Assembly: GCA_018907035.1 (NCBI GenBank)
Contig: JACCIC010000357.1
Span: 5,001 to 69,000 of the forward strand
Length of the DNA: 64,000 nt
Source: Sycobia sp. Sy_11
Taxonomy: Eukaryota > Arthropoda > Insecta > Hymenoptera > Epichrysomallidae
Direction: 5' to 3'
The notes below the pieces were generated by a model that was given only the letters and a program-made list of their open reading frames with translations, was not told the DNA's origin and ran no database searches. Made by a program: the position numbers and the translations under genes. This document shows positions 1-14,159 of this stretch, in pieces. How positions within the stretch are numbered: position 1 is the stretch's first letter; the number at the start of each line of letters is the position of its first letter.

Positions 1-425
1 CTCGCGATAAACCGCAAGATTTCCTCGGTTAGATTACAATTAGACGTGCACGTACATTAAATATTATATATACATAATATATAATGCAGTTATCGACAGC
101 GTAATTTCAGCCAGCGTTTGAAAAAACAAAAAAAATGGAAAAAAAGTCTCGAACGAGCGCAATTATTACGCGTCATTTCATTGTCAGCTTCGATCTCGCG
201 GATCTTGATCGTATATATATATAAGCGTGAATATTTTTAACCTGACTTAATTTAACTTCAGCAATATCTTAACAATATCGGATCATTATAATTATTTCTT
301 GAATCAATTTAGATTCTAGGAATTTTTATCTTAGTATATGCAAAATCCTCAAGATCGAGATAAAATATCTATATAAAAGATAAAATCAATAGAATCACTG
401 ATCTTATCGAATTGAAATACAATTT

Positions 426-440
426 TATATATATATATAA

Positions 441-489
<49 letters not shown>
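426..489. repeat. (TA)n microsatellite
   Basis: Near-pure TA dinucleotide tract with two interruptions near its left end. A second similar tract lies at about 755-808 and a third at about 2604-2656. Confidence 0.95.
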
Positions 490-492
<3 letters not shown>

Positions 493-749
493 TTTTTTTA
501 AAAAGCAGACAAAAATTTCAAAGTGAATTGTTTACGTAAAGTAATTCCGGAAACTATAATTTAACGAATAAGGAATGAAGCGAATTTATCTTAACATACA
601 TGCGTAAAAAAATTATTAATAGCCAGAATATTTTTGAATTTATAACTGCTTTTTCATTATCTCGCTTGGATTTATCATGGACGTTGATGTTCGCCGCCGC
701 TTTTCACCGCGATGACATTGATTAATTAACGTTTTATTAAAAATTTTTT

Positions 750-804
<55 letters not shown>

Positions 805-1341
805 GCAAAATTATCCGTTACAAGATTTAACTGCTGTTAAATCGTAGGCGTACGAAAAATTCTTTTATACAGAGAAATCAGCGACATAACTACTATCTAG
901 ATTCGAAACCCCAAGATATATCTTAAGCGTCAACGAACTGTAATATGTAACTTTCGTTGAACAGTTGTAATTATTATATGCACGCACGCGAACTTCCGTC
1001 ATTTCTACAACAATAATATAATTGCAAAGTGCGCGAGTTCAATGGAAGACAATTGCTCTAATGGCGTGTGCCTTGTACGCCTTGTGACGTGCCCGATGGT
1101 GTCGCATCCGCATTTCTTTCGACTCCTTTTTTTTCGGTCTCAAATGTTTTCACTCTCGTTTTTCACGCCTAAGACGCGCGCGGACGCGCGCACACGCATA
1201 CGATTGATATTTATTCGCCAGCTATACAAACGCGAAGTATGAGGGATCGCTTTTTAATATCTCATTTTCTTGTTTACCACCGCTCGTCCGCGATGGATCG
1301 CACGATTTTAGCTAAATTTACCGATGCACGTTTTGCACTTC

Positions 1342-1344
<3 letters not shown>

Positions 1345-1409
<65 letters not shown>

Positions 1410-1414
1410 TGTGT
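1345..1414. repeat. Compound (CT)n-(GT)n microsatellite
   Basis: About 24 CT units pass directly into about 11 GT units on the plus strand. Open frames across it on both strands are repeat artefacts. Confidence 0.95.
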
Positions 1415-1831
1415 AAAAGGCATCATCGCCCTGCCGCCGTAACCCCAGAGTGTTTTTCCCCCTTATGGATCGCTTGCGCAACGACTTTCTAAACAAAGTT
1501 AAGGCCCATTCGTGCGGCGAAACTCGTTATATTGAATAAAAAAAAAAAAGGAAAAAATTACGACGCATGGAAAACGATCCGGAGATGAGTAATGCACATA
1601 GGCTTCGGGGGGGCATTATGCTTGCTAATATTTTTTTCTTTTTTTTTTTAAGTACAAGTGACGTAAACGTCAATTATACATAAATGTTTTTATTTACATG
1701 AAAAATTCTTTCGAATGCGTTGAGCAAGCAAGCAAGTAAGTAACTAAGTAAGCAAGATCACGAAAGAAAACCTCACAAGATACTATATACTTTTAACCGA
1801 TTGTTTCTCATGTTTTATAGTTCCGATGGTA

Positions 1832-1850
1832 TGTTGTCTGTCTGTCTCTG

Positions 1851-1921
<71 letters not shown>

Positions 1922-1970
1922 GTGTGTATGTGTGTGCGTGTGTGTACGCGCGCGCGCGTGTGTATGTGTA
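1832..1970. repeat. Compound (CT)n-(GT)n-(CG)n microsatellite
   Basis: A long CT run is followed by interrupted GT units and a short CG run that can form alternating purine-pyrimidine (Z-prone) DNA. Confidence 0.95.
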
Positions 1971-2601
1971 AGTAAAAAAATTTCAATAATGGCTTGTGCG
2001 ATTAAAATAATTGGTTTAAAAATTGTAGACGCACATTAGGATGGATACATGCGTTCAGATCGTACGCGGATTTAAGTGAACGACTAATGTGAATAAATGC
2101 ATCTTCTACGGATTAATTTTCTGGTTCAAAATATAATGAAAGAAATTGAGAAACGTGCCTGTAATGAAACGTATTTCTGAATTTGTTTGGACATAAAAAA
2201 TATTCGGGTACTAAAAATGTAAAATATCAATAATTGGACAGTTTCAGGGACAATTATATATTGGCAATACAATATTTACCGATTGTTCAATCATATAATT
2301 TATAAAATCTTCTACTTGTTATTTGTTTTGTTTTTCGTCTCCCTGTTTACTTTTAGTTAAATTGTATTTAATTTGTACGTTTAAGGCTCTTTATTTGTTA
2401 GTTTCATGTCAATTTACATACCAGCCTATGTGCTGTTCAGGTATACAGATGACTGATCATATTGACTTTCTATACAAGATTTATTTAGCAAATTATCTAA
2501 TTTAATTAATTAAATTAAAATTATAAAATCAGCTGGATTTGTTTATTTGCAGTATTGAAGAAACATTATATTCTATATATATACTATATAAATAAAATAT
2601 A

Positions 2602-2658
<57 letters not shown>

Positions 2659-3750
2659 GAAAAAAATTGCAACGCTATTCAAGTGCTATAAACGTTAATC
2701 TACCATAAATTATTACTAATAAATAAGCGTTTACAGATCAATCCATATTTTATAGATAAAAATGAATTCGAAATCAACGAAGCATTTAGCGATTAAATAT
2801 AGAAAACTGTACGAATCCAATTTTAAATTCTGTAACGAAATAAGCAATGCAAGATGAAAAATCTCAGTAGGAAGAGATCAGATGAGATGCATTATATATA
2901 TGAAAGATGTACTGGACTTCCAAAATGAAGAGTCCAAGGAGATTATTCAAGGTACTTGTGTCAATTCCTATCACTGCCACTGTTCCTCATTTCAATTTCA
3001 TAAACCAAAAGAGACAAAAAGAGAATTAAAGAGATGGAGGAGAGAGATGGAGGGGGGTTGCTTAATCAAGGATGGGAATAAACTTGATTGAATCTCCTGT
3101 AATAATAGCAATTGAAGCTTTTATATGGAACTGTTTTCTATATATACGTCTTGTAAAAGAATAAGAATAAAAGATTCCACAGTCTGGGAATGACTGCTCA
3201 TCCGCTGCGGTGATTCACCGATTTCAGGTCATGACCTTTTTATGCAGACAGGTAGCCGACTTGATTCGTTTGTCTAGAGAAAACGTTCGATTAAATTTAT
3301 AAAGGTTTTTCGCTTTTCGCCCCCACGCTTGTAAAATTATAATTAATTGTATGAAATACGGAAAAAAATACAGTTTTATCAAATTACATAACAAAATAAT
3401 AATTATCCACTTTTCCTGGTTTTGAAACAATGTTTACTTGAATATTGATGAAAAGTCTTATTAAAACGGTATTTTTAAATTCACATAAAGATAGAAATTA
3501 TCGCAAAAGCACTTCGTTTGATAAGAAGAAAAAAAAATTTTGACCTACTAAACAAAATAACCGACATCGTTGCAACGGTGATGAAAAATCAATGCAACGG
3601 GCTATCTCTTTCGAGAAAGGTTGGAAAGGGCAATAAATCGTCAAAACTAATATGCATACGCATTATCGCCGCGATGTGGGGAAGGAAAAATTATCAAGAC
3701 TTTTTCCCGTTCACCCTCTCCTTCGACGTCATTATCGCGCCGCTGGTTGT

Positions 3751-3769
3751 CGCGCGCGCGCGCGCGCGC
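3751..3769. repeat. (CG)n tract
   Basis: About nine consecutive CG units. This is unusual in such AT-rich DNA and potentially Z-forming. Confidence 0.9.
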
Positions 3770-3968
3770 ATTATTTCCACCGCGCAGGCGTCACGAACAC
3801 TGTTATAATAAGGAGCATTATTGTGCGCTCACCGTTTGTATAAAAGCTATGCATAATCGCCGGAAGTTGACAGCATTATGGGCAAAAATATACCGGCTGG
3901 TGAGAGGGGGAGGGGTTTTTTGCAAGGTGATAATGCGAGATCTCCCTCGCAGAGCTCTCAGGCTAATA

Positions 3969-4031
<63 letters not shown>

Positions 4032-4060
4032 GCCAAAATATTTGACCTATATTCTACTCC

Positions 4061-4117
<57 letters not shown>
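3969..4117. repeat. Two (TA)n tracts with a (GT)n bridge
   Basis: TA units at 3969-4013, GT units at 4014-4031, unique sequence to 4062, then TA units to about 4117. A shorter TA tract lies at about 4294-4312. Confidence 0.95.
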
Positions 4118-4119
<2 letters not shown>

Positions 4120-4395
4120 CGTTCGGTAACGCGTCCTGATTTATCGCTCTATGTCCGAAATACTTGGCTCTATATATATAAATATATACATATATTTTCA
4201 CGAAACTCGAAAAAAACCGGGTTTTCGAATGGGCCGCTCCATTGTTCCTCTCGTCAAATCGATCGAGAAAAAAAAAGGTTTTAACGAGAGTTGAATATAT
4301 ATATATATATATGGGAGAAGAATGCGCGTTAATGCCCGGCGGCGTGTTCCATAAATCGACTTTTAAAAACTCTCCGTTTCGAAAACTGGAAAATA

Positions 4396-4526
<131 letters not shown>

Positions 4527-4828
4527 GGCACATATAACGTACAAATTTATAGTTATATCCGGGCGAGCAGATTAATTTTTAAGAGGATAAAATAAATTTT
4601 GGAGGAGAACGAATAATACGCCGTTTTTTCCTCTTTATTCGAAGAGTCTTATATGGGTTATTTTTTATTCTTTCGTATTTCTTTCTTTTTTTTGTTTATT
4701 GTTGTCCATCGCCTCCGTATAGGCACATGCACGCGTATGTGTACTTACGTGTACTTATTCACGGGACGTCGTAAAAGCAAACGCCGTCTTCGGGAAACTA
4801 CGATTGGTCTATTACACTTTTTTTCACC

Positions 4829-4829
<1 letters not shown>

Positions 4830-4895
<66 letters not shown>
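4830..4895. repeat. (TA)n microsatellite
   Basis: TA units interrupted by a few C or G bases, ending in a short CA tail. A similar pure tract lies at 5828-5879, just downstream of the stop codon of the minus-strand small ORF. Confidence 0.95.
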
Positions 4896-5825
4896 CACAC
4901 GGATATGATTTGTGAAATTATCCTTTCAATTATACGATACTTCCCGTCGTAAATGTCTCTCTTCGAATCAATGCTTGTACCAGTTCGAATGCTCCAAATT
5001 GATCTCATACAGTTGCGCGAATATATAAGATTTGCGGCATTTTTCATTTATGCGACTCGTTAATTTCAATTACTCTTTATTAATATATCTACATGAACTA
5101 ATTTATTGATTTCAAGGAATTCATTGATATTCGTCATTATATAATGAATTCATTTAAAATTATATTATTTTCATAAGTATCCCGTATTACTAAGTACATT
5201 AACTATTTTCCATGACTATTCGTACATATAAGCTTCGTTTATAGGTCACCAATGATTGATCTCAATTCGGTTTTGTTTAAATTTAAAATAGCGATCGAAT
5301 ATTTCGAAAAATTCGAAATTATGCGATGCAAATTAGATATAGAATATTTCTGATTGCGAATGTGAACTTAGATTCTTGAAATTCGAAATGGCGGATTTCT
5401 GTTGAAAGACCATAGATTCAAAATTCCATTCCGAATTTCAAACATCCGAGACCAATTCATCGTGGACAACCTCAAAACTCCCATAAATATAGTTTTAGCA
5501 AGTTTTCATTATTTTGCAAATATTTTTTCTACGTTTTTATTTCTACATTTATTTACATAACACATTCTGTAACAACTGGCCTGCGTATGTGTATTATGTC
5601 CAACGTTTCATAAACTCGATCCATTTCCAATTAAATTAAATAGAAACGGTTGGAAAAAAGATTAGTGCTGTCTCTGATAAACTCTGAATTTAATGCACAT
5701 TCAAGTGACAAATATATTAGGCGCCATGTCGCAGAGATCTAGGAGATATTTATAGATTTTTTTAAGATATTTCGTTGTTCGGTTAAAAATACGAATAATT
5801 AAGTCGGTGTATGAATACCGGTTTT

Positions 5826-5882
<57 letters not shown>

Positions 5883-5895
5883 GACTGCACGAAAA

Positions 5896-6096
5896 TTAAT
5901 CGAAATGTCGATTGTTAATACGATAGAAGTAATCTTCTAGAATATCTCTCGCTAAATCTAAATCCACTGTATTCTGCAATTCGCTTCTCAGATTTACGCG
6001 GCGCGCTATATTTCGTAATTCCGTTGCTCGTAACCTTAAGGACATTAAAGTAAAAACTATAAAAGCAGAGAAAAAGATGATAACATTCCTTGCCAT
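5896..6096 (-). CDS. Candidate small secreted peptide (unrecognised, 66 aa)
   Basis: I do not recognise this protein. It is a 66-codon minus-strand ORF starting at 6096. The first 24 or so residues look like a signal sequence: a basic start (MARN), then a hydrophobic run (VIIFFSAFIVFTLM), then a plausible cleavage region near residues 24-26. The mature part is polar, contains one dibasic site (RR, about residues 33-34) and ends in an amphipathic, probably helical, acidic-aromatic segment (LARDILEDYFYRI). There are no cysteines and no Gly-Lys-Arg amidation signal. Unlike the repeat-derived ORFs around it, its composition is mixed and protein-like. It lies inside what is probably the first intron of the minus-strand gene starting at 6837. 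It could be a neuropeptide-like or other secreted peptide, an exon of a longer gene, or a chance ORF. Confidence 0.35.
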   Translation of the reverse strand: MARNVIIFFSAFIVFTLMSLRLRATELRNIARRVNLRSELQNTVDLDLARDILEDYFYRINNRHFD

Positions 6097-6740
6097 AATA
6101 CTTAATAAAAATAATTCTTACTAAACCAGGCGTTACATCATTTGCTGTACATGATATTTAAAAATGTTTATGTAAATAAAATATATAATAATAATGCTCC
6201 TGAAGTAGAAATTATTTTACGCAACGTATTCTAATAAAATATTTAATATATATCTATGTGTATATAGACTAAATAATATTACGTTCATTGAATTTTAAGG
6301 GACCACCATACAAAATTAATGCATTTACTTCTGCAAGATTTTAAGCGACTCATTTCCTTCCCGTATTAAGATATATATCGAATTACTTTATTTATATCGA
6401 AAACTACTTAACCTTAATTGCATGCACGGAGAAAACGGTTTACCAAGAATTACCGTATATCTATAATCTAGGAACGAGGAGATTAACAAAAAAAATTAAT
6501 TAAAGTGCCGTCCCTTATGAATCGAAATGCAATAAAAATTGATCTATTGCTTTTGAATTTTACACGATTCGAACTTCTGAATCAGTCTCCTCATTCCCAG
6601 AAATTACAAATAGCAACATTATTGCCAAAATCCTCATTAATCCAAACTGCGTTAATATATAAAATGCGAAGAGGAAAAAATTCGAAAATAGCTTTATATT
6701 TATATGTGTGCATATTGATATGAAAAATTCGCCGACTTAC
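6097..6740. other. Intronic DNA, nothing recognised
   Basis: AT-rich sequence between the small ORF and the splice donor at 6735-6740. No motif or coding signal seen. Confidence 0.4.
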
Positions 6741-6837
6741 CATTATCACTGGTCCCGCTGGCGAGGGTAGCGCCGATCAGCAGCAGGCTGATCAGCAGCA
6801 GTTTGGTCAGCCTTAGCCGGCGCATCTCAGCACCCAT
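6741..6837 (-). CDS. First coding exon of a secreted or membrane protein (gene continues left of window)
   Basis: Reading leftward from the ATG at 6835-6837, with a second in-frame ATG at 6823-6825, the exon encodes a short basic start followed by a leucine-rich hydrophobic core (KLLLISLLLIGATLA) and a small-residue cleavage region (ASGTS). This is a textbook signal peptide. The exon ends after one base of a codon (phase 1) at a perfect GTAAGT donor (6735-6740). The second ATG better fits the usual n-region of a signal peptide (MRRLRLTK). The mature protein is not in the window as far as I can see, so the family cannot be named. Phase-1 introns directly after signal peptides are common in extracellular-domain genes such as immunoglobulin-superfamily receptors; that is only a hint. 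The GC-rich DNA to the right is the likely 5-prime UTR and promoter. Confidence 0.6.
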
Positions 6838-7259
6838 CCCGCGGTTAACACGACGGGTCGTCTCTTTCGCACGCACCGGACTCCAGGAGCAACGATATTA
6901 TACGTATATTTGTATATGTATGTATATATATATATTTATATATATGTATCAGAACAAATATTGCACGCACGCACTAAATCATGAAACGCGCGGGGCGGCG
7001 GTGGCTCGCCGACCTCTGCACCATGTGTCTGGCACCCTCCTCGTGTCCTCCTTTTCCTCTTTCGTTCTCTGTTCTTTTTTTTCCCGTTTAATACTCGTCT
7101 TTCACCTCCTCGAAGTGTCGTTTGGTCGAACTCGCCGCGGGCACGGTTCGATAATTATAAATGAAAAAAAAAAAAAAAAAAAAATTATTTACAATAACGT
7201 AATTTTTTTTTAACAAAAATACAAAAGCAGTCTCTCTATTCTCTCGCCTATGCTATTTA

Positions 7260-7344
7260 ATTTCGTTATTCCCATCCGCGGGGAGCAGCAACGGGGTAGC
7301 GACGTCAACCTCGTCCGGACGCATGCGCGTCTGTTATATATATG

Positions 7345-7391
<47 letters not shown>

Positions 7392-8040
7392 TATGTATAT
7401 ATATATAGATAGATGTATATGAATTAATTAATTGCCGAAAATACAGAGATCGCCCGCGCGCCCCGGTATATATTATATACGCTTACAATGAGCAGGGGGT
7501 TGGGGGCCTTTCTCCTTTCGGGGTATATATATATATATATATTTATTCTCTCTCTCTCTCTCTCTCTCTATCTGGATCTCTCCTCCGGATCCGTCGAGGG
7601 GGGTCGGTTTCGGTCCTGTCTCGACTCCGTTAATGCTCCGCTTGGGACTGACTGGGGCCCGCGATCGCGGACTCGGCGGAGGTCCCCGGTACTCGCGAGC
7701 GCGGGCACGCCGCGCCGGTGAGCCACATACACACGTACACGGCCCGTAGCGCTAGGCCGGGAGAAAGGTCCCGCGCCTCGAGAGTGGTATACAAGGAGTC
7801 GGTCGTCACACACAGTTACACACACACACACAGAGACCAGTAGTCCCTCTCCCGAGGCCTTTCTACTTCCTCCATCGCTCCCTCTCTCTCTCTCTCTCTC
7901 CCTCCCGTCCTCCACGAGGTTCCCCTACTACTGCTCCCTTCGCCTCCTTTCGCCTACTCCTCCTCCTCCTCCTCCTCCGTCCTTCTCTCGCACCTTACCG
8001 TGCGCGCGTCGCGAGGATTATAAGCCCGCGCGCGCGCGCA
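7260..8040 (-). promoter_or_regulatory. GC-rich island, likely promoter/5-prime UTR of the signal-peptide gene
   Basis: Base composition jumps from strongly AT-rich to GC- and CpG-rich in patches (about 7260-7325, 7440-7520 and 7570-8035). Embedded are TA, CT and CCT simple repeats (7347-7408, 7525-7570, about 7955-7978) and a CG run near 8027-8039. It lies 0.4-1.2 kb upstream of the minus-strand start codon at 6837. No TATA box or initiator can be assigned from sequence alone. Long ORFs across it are low-complexity. Confidence 0.4.
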
Positions 8041-8072
8041 CTTTCTACAAATTTGTTCGTTTCTTATTTATT

Positions 8073-8130
<58 letters not shown>

Positions 8131-8700
8131 AGCGTCACCACCTGAGCTTAGAAATGTAAACTATTTGAGATCATTTTTTTCTCTCCTTTCAGTAGGATCT
8201 ATATGGTATACTAGTTGGTCGTGGAGAATTGTACGTGTGAGCCGCCGCGACGAGTAGACGAATTTTTCAATGGTTTTGAATCACCTTGCGCCCCCCCCCC
8301 ATCCCTGCTTCCCACTGGACGTTCAGGCTTTTTACGAAAATTATTCAATTAGATCGAACTTTCACGGGAGTCGTCACTCGGATCGGACTTTCCATTATTG
8401 AAAAGGAAATTTCGGGCGCACGACCGTCGAAATATCGACTTAAATTTAAATATCTATTTAAATGTAAGCCCTAGGGAGTGAAAAACGACTGTGCGGCGAG
8501 TGCGTGGCTTTTCACTTTTTTTTCTGTGATATGTCAAAATTGGGCCACGCGAGAAGTGCCGTCGGACTGATCTCGTGGGACAAACAAGTGTCGCCGACTA
8601 AATCAATTTTCCCGAGGGGCTACCGATTCGATCGATTCGGCGCTACCGGATGATGATGTCGCAGCCAGTCTGGGTCGACGTCCAAATTCTTCCTAGAATT
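8041..8700. other. Mixed-composition upstream DNA with (TA)n tract
   Basis: A TA microsatellite at 8072-8127 is followed by unique sequence of moderate GC content. No coding signal recognised. Confidence 0.4.
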
Positions 8701-10333
8701 CCTCGAGATTTAAATAAAGAACATTGATCTTTAGATACATTTTTTTCCAGTAATTCGTAATTACATGTAATTTATAACAGATAAATAATTTTATATGCGC
8801 GATTGAATATTTCATGTAATAAAATAATGCGTGTAATAAATTCCTAGCTTGTATGAAGAAAACTAGAAAAAAAAGTTTTATTTCGCCATTAATTTAATAA
8901 AGTTTTCGTCACAGAGTTACCGGACACAACGCACGCGAGGTCGTATTTTATTGGCTGTCATCGTTTACCCGCGGGTGATTTAAGCAGCCCTGGATCTTTA
9001 CGCTAGAGCGAAGCTTTTCAATCTCCTTAAGACCGAAGTTAAACCCAAGCGACTCTACAGAGACTGATTGAACTAATTTTTCATAATCACTTTTCTGCGG
9101 ACTGGAATTTCTGCTTCAGTGATTTTAGCGAGAAGGTATATATAAAGTAGACGCTACTCGGGTACTTTTATAGATATAACGTCTTTGGGCGTTATTTTCG
9201 TTACGATAATTGTGTTTTTTGTTTTTTTGTTTTTGTTTTTGTTCTTTTACAATACCCAATTGTTTTAATAGAAGTATTGGATTATTTTTCAATGCTTAAA
9301 GAAATTAGTCGTTAACTTAGAAACTACAACGACAAAAAAACGAAATAAGATAGTTTGAAAAATGATTCTCTCTTGGGCAGGACTTTCGTTTCCCCGTGGT
9401 CTATATGCCATACCATACGGATAGACTTATCGGCATGCCATAATCGACCAAGGACATACCGCGGCCTACGCCTGATTAATTTTATTTTTATTATACCCAA
9501 TGCCCAATGTGGAATATGTGCGCGGTTTATTTTACTATTATTTTATTTTACTGTACTTACAAATCGTATAACTCAATTGAAATACCGTAACGAGTAGTCG
9601 GACATTTGTCTTTTTTTATTTAAATAAAAGATCATCTACTTTTTTTGTTCCTGAAGTCGAAGAAAGTATTAGTTAAAGCGATAAGGTTCTAATGTATCAA
9701 TATCGACAAATGTTCAGTACTTATGTATCAATTGAAGGTCGAACAATTACAAACTCAACAAGCCAATTACGCAGGCAATTATCCGTTAATGCAATGTAAA
9801 TTGCATTCCGCGCACGCATATACATATATACATGAAATTACGATTCTTTGCTCGATTCTGATTTGATGTATCGATTAAAAAAAAAAAAAAAAGAAAAGAA
9901 ACATATTCCAACAAAATTTAGAGGGAAACATTAATTGTAAAAAATAAAGTACTTATACACATTGAGAATGGGACAATATTAGGTTCTAACACATTACAAG
10001 GATAATTTTCTTGGTAATCAGATTTATCTTGCCTTATCTTGAGATATGGCAATGTAAGCATCATTTTGATAAAGCTACTCAATTGTTAATATATGTTTTT
10101 ACACTACATGATTCTCACCAATATGACATATAGTGTAACTATTTAATTAATCAATAATCAAAGATCGATATTTTATTGATAATGGTATTTTTATATAAAA
10201 CTGATTTTTAACAAGAAAGACACTTCATACATGGATATTATTCACTTTAAACATCGTAGAGAACTGCGCAAGAGGGCCAAGATGTCTGACATTGCTTATG
10301 CAATTAGTATAAATAGCTGATATGATGGAACCA

Positions 10334-10416
<83 letters not shown>
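10334..10416. repeat. (TA)n-(GT)n microsatellite
   Basis: About ten TA units run into about thirty GT units without interruption. Confidence 0.95.
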
Positions 10417-10417
<1 letters not shown>

Positions 10418-12539
10418 TGCGATTATAACTTTTATGAATATTATCGACATCGTCGATAGCTTGAAAAATTTCGACCTATTAGTGGGATCACAGCATAACA
10501 TCTACAATTAATGTTTCTTATTATCCTATAATTTACAGGTTTCTCTATAATGATAATATCAAGTTTCTGTCTCTGCCCGTTTAATTCTTTTTATAAAGTA
10601 AATAGGTTCTGAAAACTAAAAAATAAATCAAAAATTATATGATAAATAACGAATCGATAAATTTTAAATGAATCTTTGTTTGATCAATGTTTGGAAAATT
10701 CGACCTATTATTCATAGGTCCTTTCTTTTTCTTCCTTCTAATTCTTAAGATAGCATAAGCAAAAAATTATCACTCTTGTATGATAATTTATCGCGTAACT
10801 TACGAATAATCCCAAAATTTTTAATCGCATCCCAAGGAGGACAACGGATAAGTGACCGAAACGAGGCACCAATAAATCAGATTTATTTAAGGATTAATGA
10901 CCCATTATTTAACACACGACTTTTTACATTTTTGAACAAATTATGAGTAAAAATATAAATGATTAATGATACGCAGGCAAAAATAATAATCAACAAATAA
11001 ATTTAAGTTGTTCTCTGGGAAATCTTGAGAATGAACAGCGAATTAAAATAAAGTTGGGCCAGAACTCCTTGGGCTCGTCATTTTGGCGGCCATCTAGATG
11101 ATCCATTCTCAAGGTATACAGAGATACAATAGAAAACGAAATACTTGTAATTAAAGTCATCGATCTGTTTTATCCGTGGATTTTGATGAACGAATGAAAA
11201 AGTATTCCGTATCGCCGATGCTATATTTATTTCTATATATACGTCGATTTCAGAGAGATTTGAACGATTGCTGGCCGAGATGTAATCGTAAAAATTCCAT
11301 CAAATTCGTATCCCCGTCAAAAATCTAATAATAACTTCATAATTGGCATACAGAATTTCTCTTGGAAAATTCGTTCTAAAATTATACATAAAAACTCTCG
11401 TTTCTAAAATGCTCATTCCATTATTATTAACTATCTTTCTATTCGTAAAGCGCCAATTGTATTATTATACATAAAGTTTTCTACTTGACAGTAATTTTCG
11501 CTATTATTGACAAGTAACTCTTTTCAACACTTTCTTCAAGCGTTGAAAATATCGCGTTTTAGTAGCTGGTGGTTACCTACTTTTTGGTTCGGGCATGTCT
11601 CGCGCCAATTGTACTTGGTATTAGAAATTTATTTATATACACTTACACAAGTGTCGTACATTCAATTTCGTACTAATTGATCCTGTGCAGTTTCTTTTCA
11701 ATCATTTGAAGATGAACTGTCGTAAAGTAATCGATGTACATGAAGAATATATTTATTATAAATTTGCCAGTGACGAAAACCGCCTTGAGATATTCTTCAA
11801 GCTTTTTAAGATTGAAAGAAAAGTAAAGCTTTTACTTACTTATGTGGAATGTCTAAATATCGGTATAAGCATGAATGGAACGAAAAAAAAATACAATGTA
11901 AACATCCTTGCTTCTATAATAGGCAAGAATCGTTTTAGCACAGTTTATGGCGGACATGTAGACTTACATATACGCAAATATCGAAAAAGGAATTTTTTTC
12001 AATGCACTCTCGCTTTCTTAATTTTCTTTTTTTTCTTAATTTTTTTTTTTTTTTTTATTTTATCTACCTCTCCGGTAGCAACTTTTTCTTACGCCAATAA
12101 ATCCAAAACAACGAAACAATTAAGAGATTTGAGCCTCCTGACACTTTCACCATTTATTTAGAAGCGAGAAATATTACCCTACTTAGTGCTCTTTAAAAAA
12201 AAAAAAAATAAATGCTCGAACAATAATACTCGTATAAACCGTACATTTGCCTAATCGTTCGGCATTAATGTTTTAATTTCATATGATGCCTAATACAATT
12301 TGACTCAATGGGTACACTTTGATATCTTTCATACATAAGTACAGACATAATACCATAAGAATTTGTCAATATTATCGATACGCGTACAGCCAGCGTATAG
12401 AGCGACATGTACATTATTGAGTAATGAAAAGCTATACATGCAACATATATCTGCAACTGATTATACGTAATAAAATTTCCCGGGGTCTTATCGACCACCC
12501 TGACTTATCTCCATTTATTATTAAATAGAACGAGATCTC

Positions 12540-12594
<55 letters not shown>
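12540..12594. repeat. (TA)n microsatellite
   Basis: Pure TA tract of about 27 units. Confidence 0.95.
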
Positions 12595-12596
<2 letters not shown>

Positions 12597-14159
12597 AGCT
12601 ATTTATAAGTCTCTTCTCTTCGATATTGTATTTATAGTCATAACGATGCCAACTATTCAGATGTTTAAAATATATATGCAATTGAAGAAAAAGAACAAAA
12701 CTTTTTTCTCCAATATTTTTTCCGATATTAAACTTACGTTAAATGCCATACGAGCATCGTGCACATTTTCTATAATAAAAATCTTTTTTCAACATCAGGT
12801 GTTTATATATTTTAAAATTAAGAAATTGTGTTTCTACAAATTATACATGCTCAATTCAAGATACAAATATCCATAAGAATTGAATCTAATTCTAATGTAA
12901 TTCTGTTCTTTTTTTTATTCGTGCCAATAAAACGTTTATGATGCTTTTTCTTTAAAGTAGGACTAAAATAAGTGCAATTTAATGCCACGTTTTGCTAAAG
13001 GATTTATTACAATGTAGTATATAATATAGTTAGTGATTCGGTGCCTTTTATAAGCTACAAAATAAACATTCTAGTAAATTGTATATTCGACGTTTATTCC
13101 ATTAATTATAAAGTTTAAAAAAAAGTGTCATGGCTAATTTAAACTGTTATATTTCTTAAAAATAAAGCGAAAAGACGAAGTTGATTATTATTTTCATTTA
13201 TTGATAGTGTTATAATTTTACAAGTAAATTTAAAATGTTCTAAATATTAATAACAATTCATTACAAAATATTGAATTTTTATAATCTTTGTTTTTTCTTA
13301 AAATAGATTGCGGTATTAAAATTTTATTCATATTCTAATTTTAATCAACGGTCAGTAATCTTTATTTGTCACCTGAGAAATGCGGATACAGTCGTAACGT
13401 AAAACGGTTGCTTAATTATCTTAATTATTCTATAACGTAATTACTTTTACATACATATAGCGAGACATAGAAAAGATCACGAATAATCGAAATATGCGAG
13501 ACCGAATTTTTTTCTAAAATTGTTAACTGCACGAATTTTTGCACAACGCTACAATGACACTTATGACCAATTGTTGTTCTTCGATCGATGCTGTTTCAAA
13601 ATTGTTAGAGCCGACTTAGCACGATTTCATATTGTACACCGCGCGCATACAGTAAACCAATATATTTACTTTCCAGATACTTTCATATTCCAAGCTTTTA
13701 TTAATGGGTTTATTTAAATAGCCTAAACAAGATACGTGACCCAGATATTTTTTACCGCTAACTTTATTAAATAAACAGCATTCTCCGCGCGCGTACTTCT
13801 TTGCATTATTTTTTAACATAATTCAGCAATAACAATATACATAAAATTGCAAAACTACATATATAGAATAATTATGTTTAACATTCGACATAAATTAATT
13901 TAAAAAGTCAAACATTAAATTGGTATATTTCTTTTAACATTTATGCATATATCCGATTGTCAAATAAAAGAGAAAACTAAAATTAGCGTTATTAATATAT
14001 ATATAGTTGATTATATTAATTATATATTGATATATATATATATGGTTAATCGGTCAATGAAAGTTTTTGGTCGTACATTATGCTTGCTGGCAACTTCAGA
14101 ATGCCAAAACGAGTCCGATTGATTTCGTATACGATTCCGAATAGTTTAATAATTCATCA

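Noticed and set aside
11685..12161. 158-residue plus ORF
   Set aside because: It crosses a poly-T run giving a long Phe stretch, has AT-driven composition, and shows no family motif.
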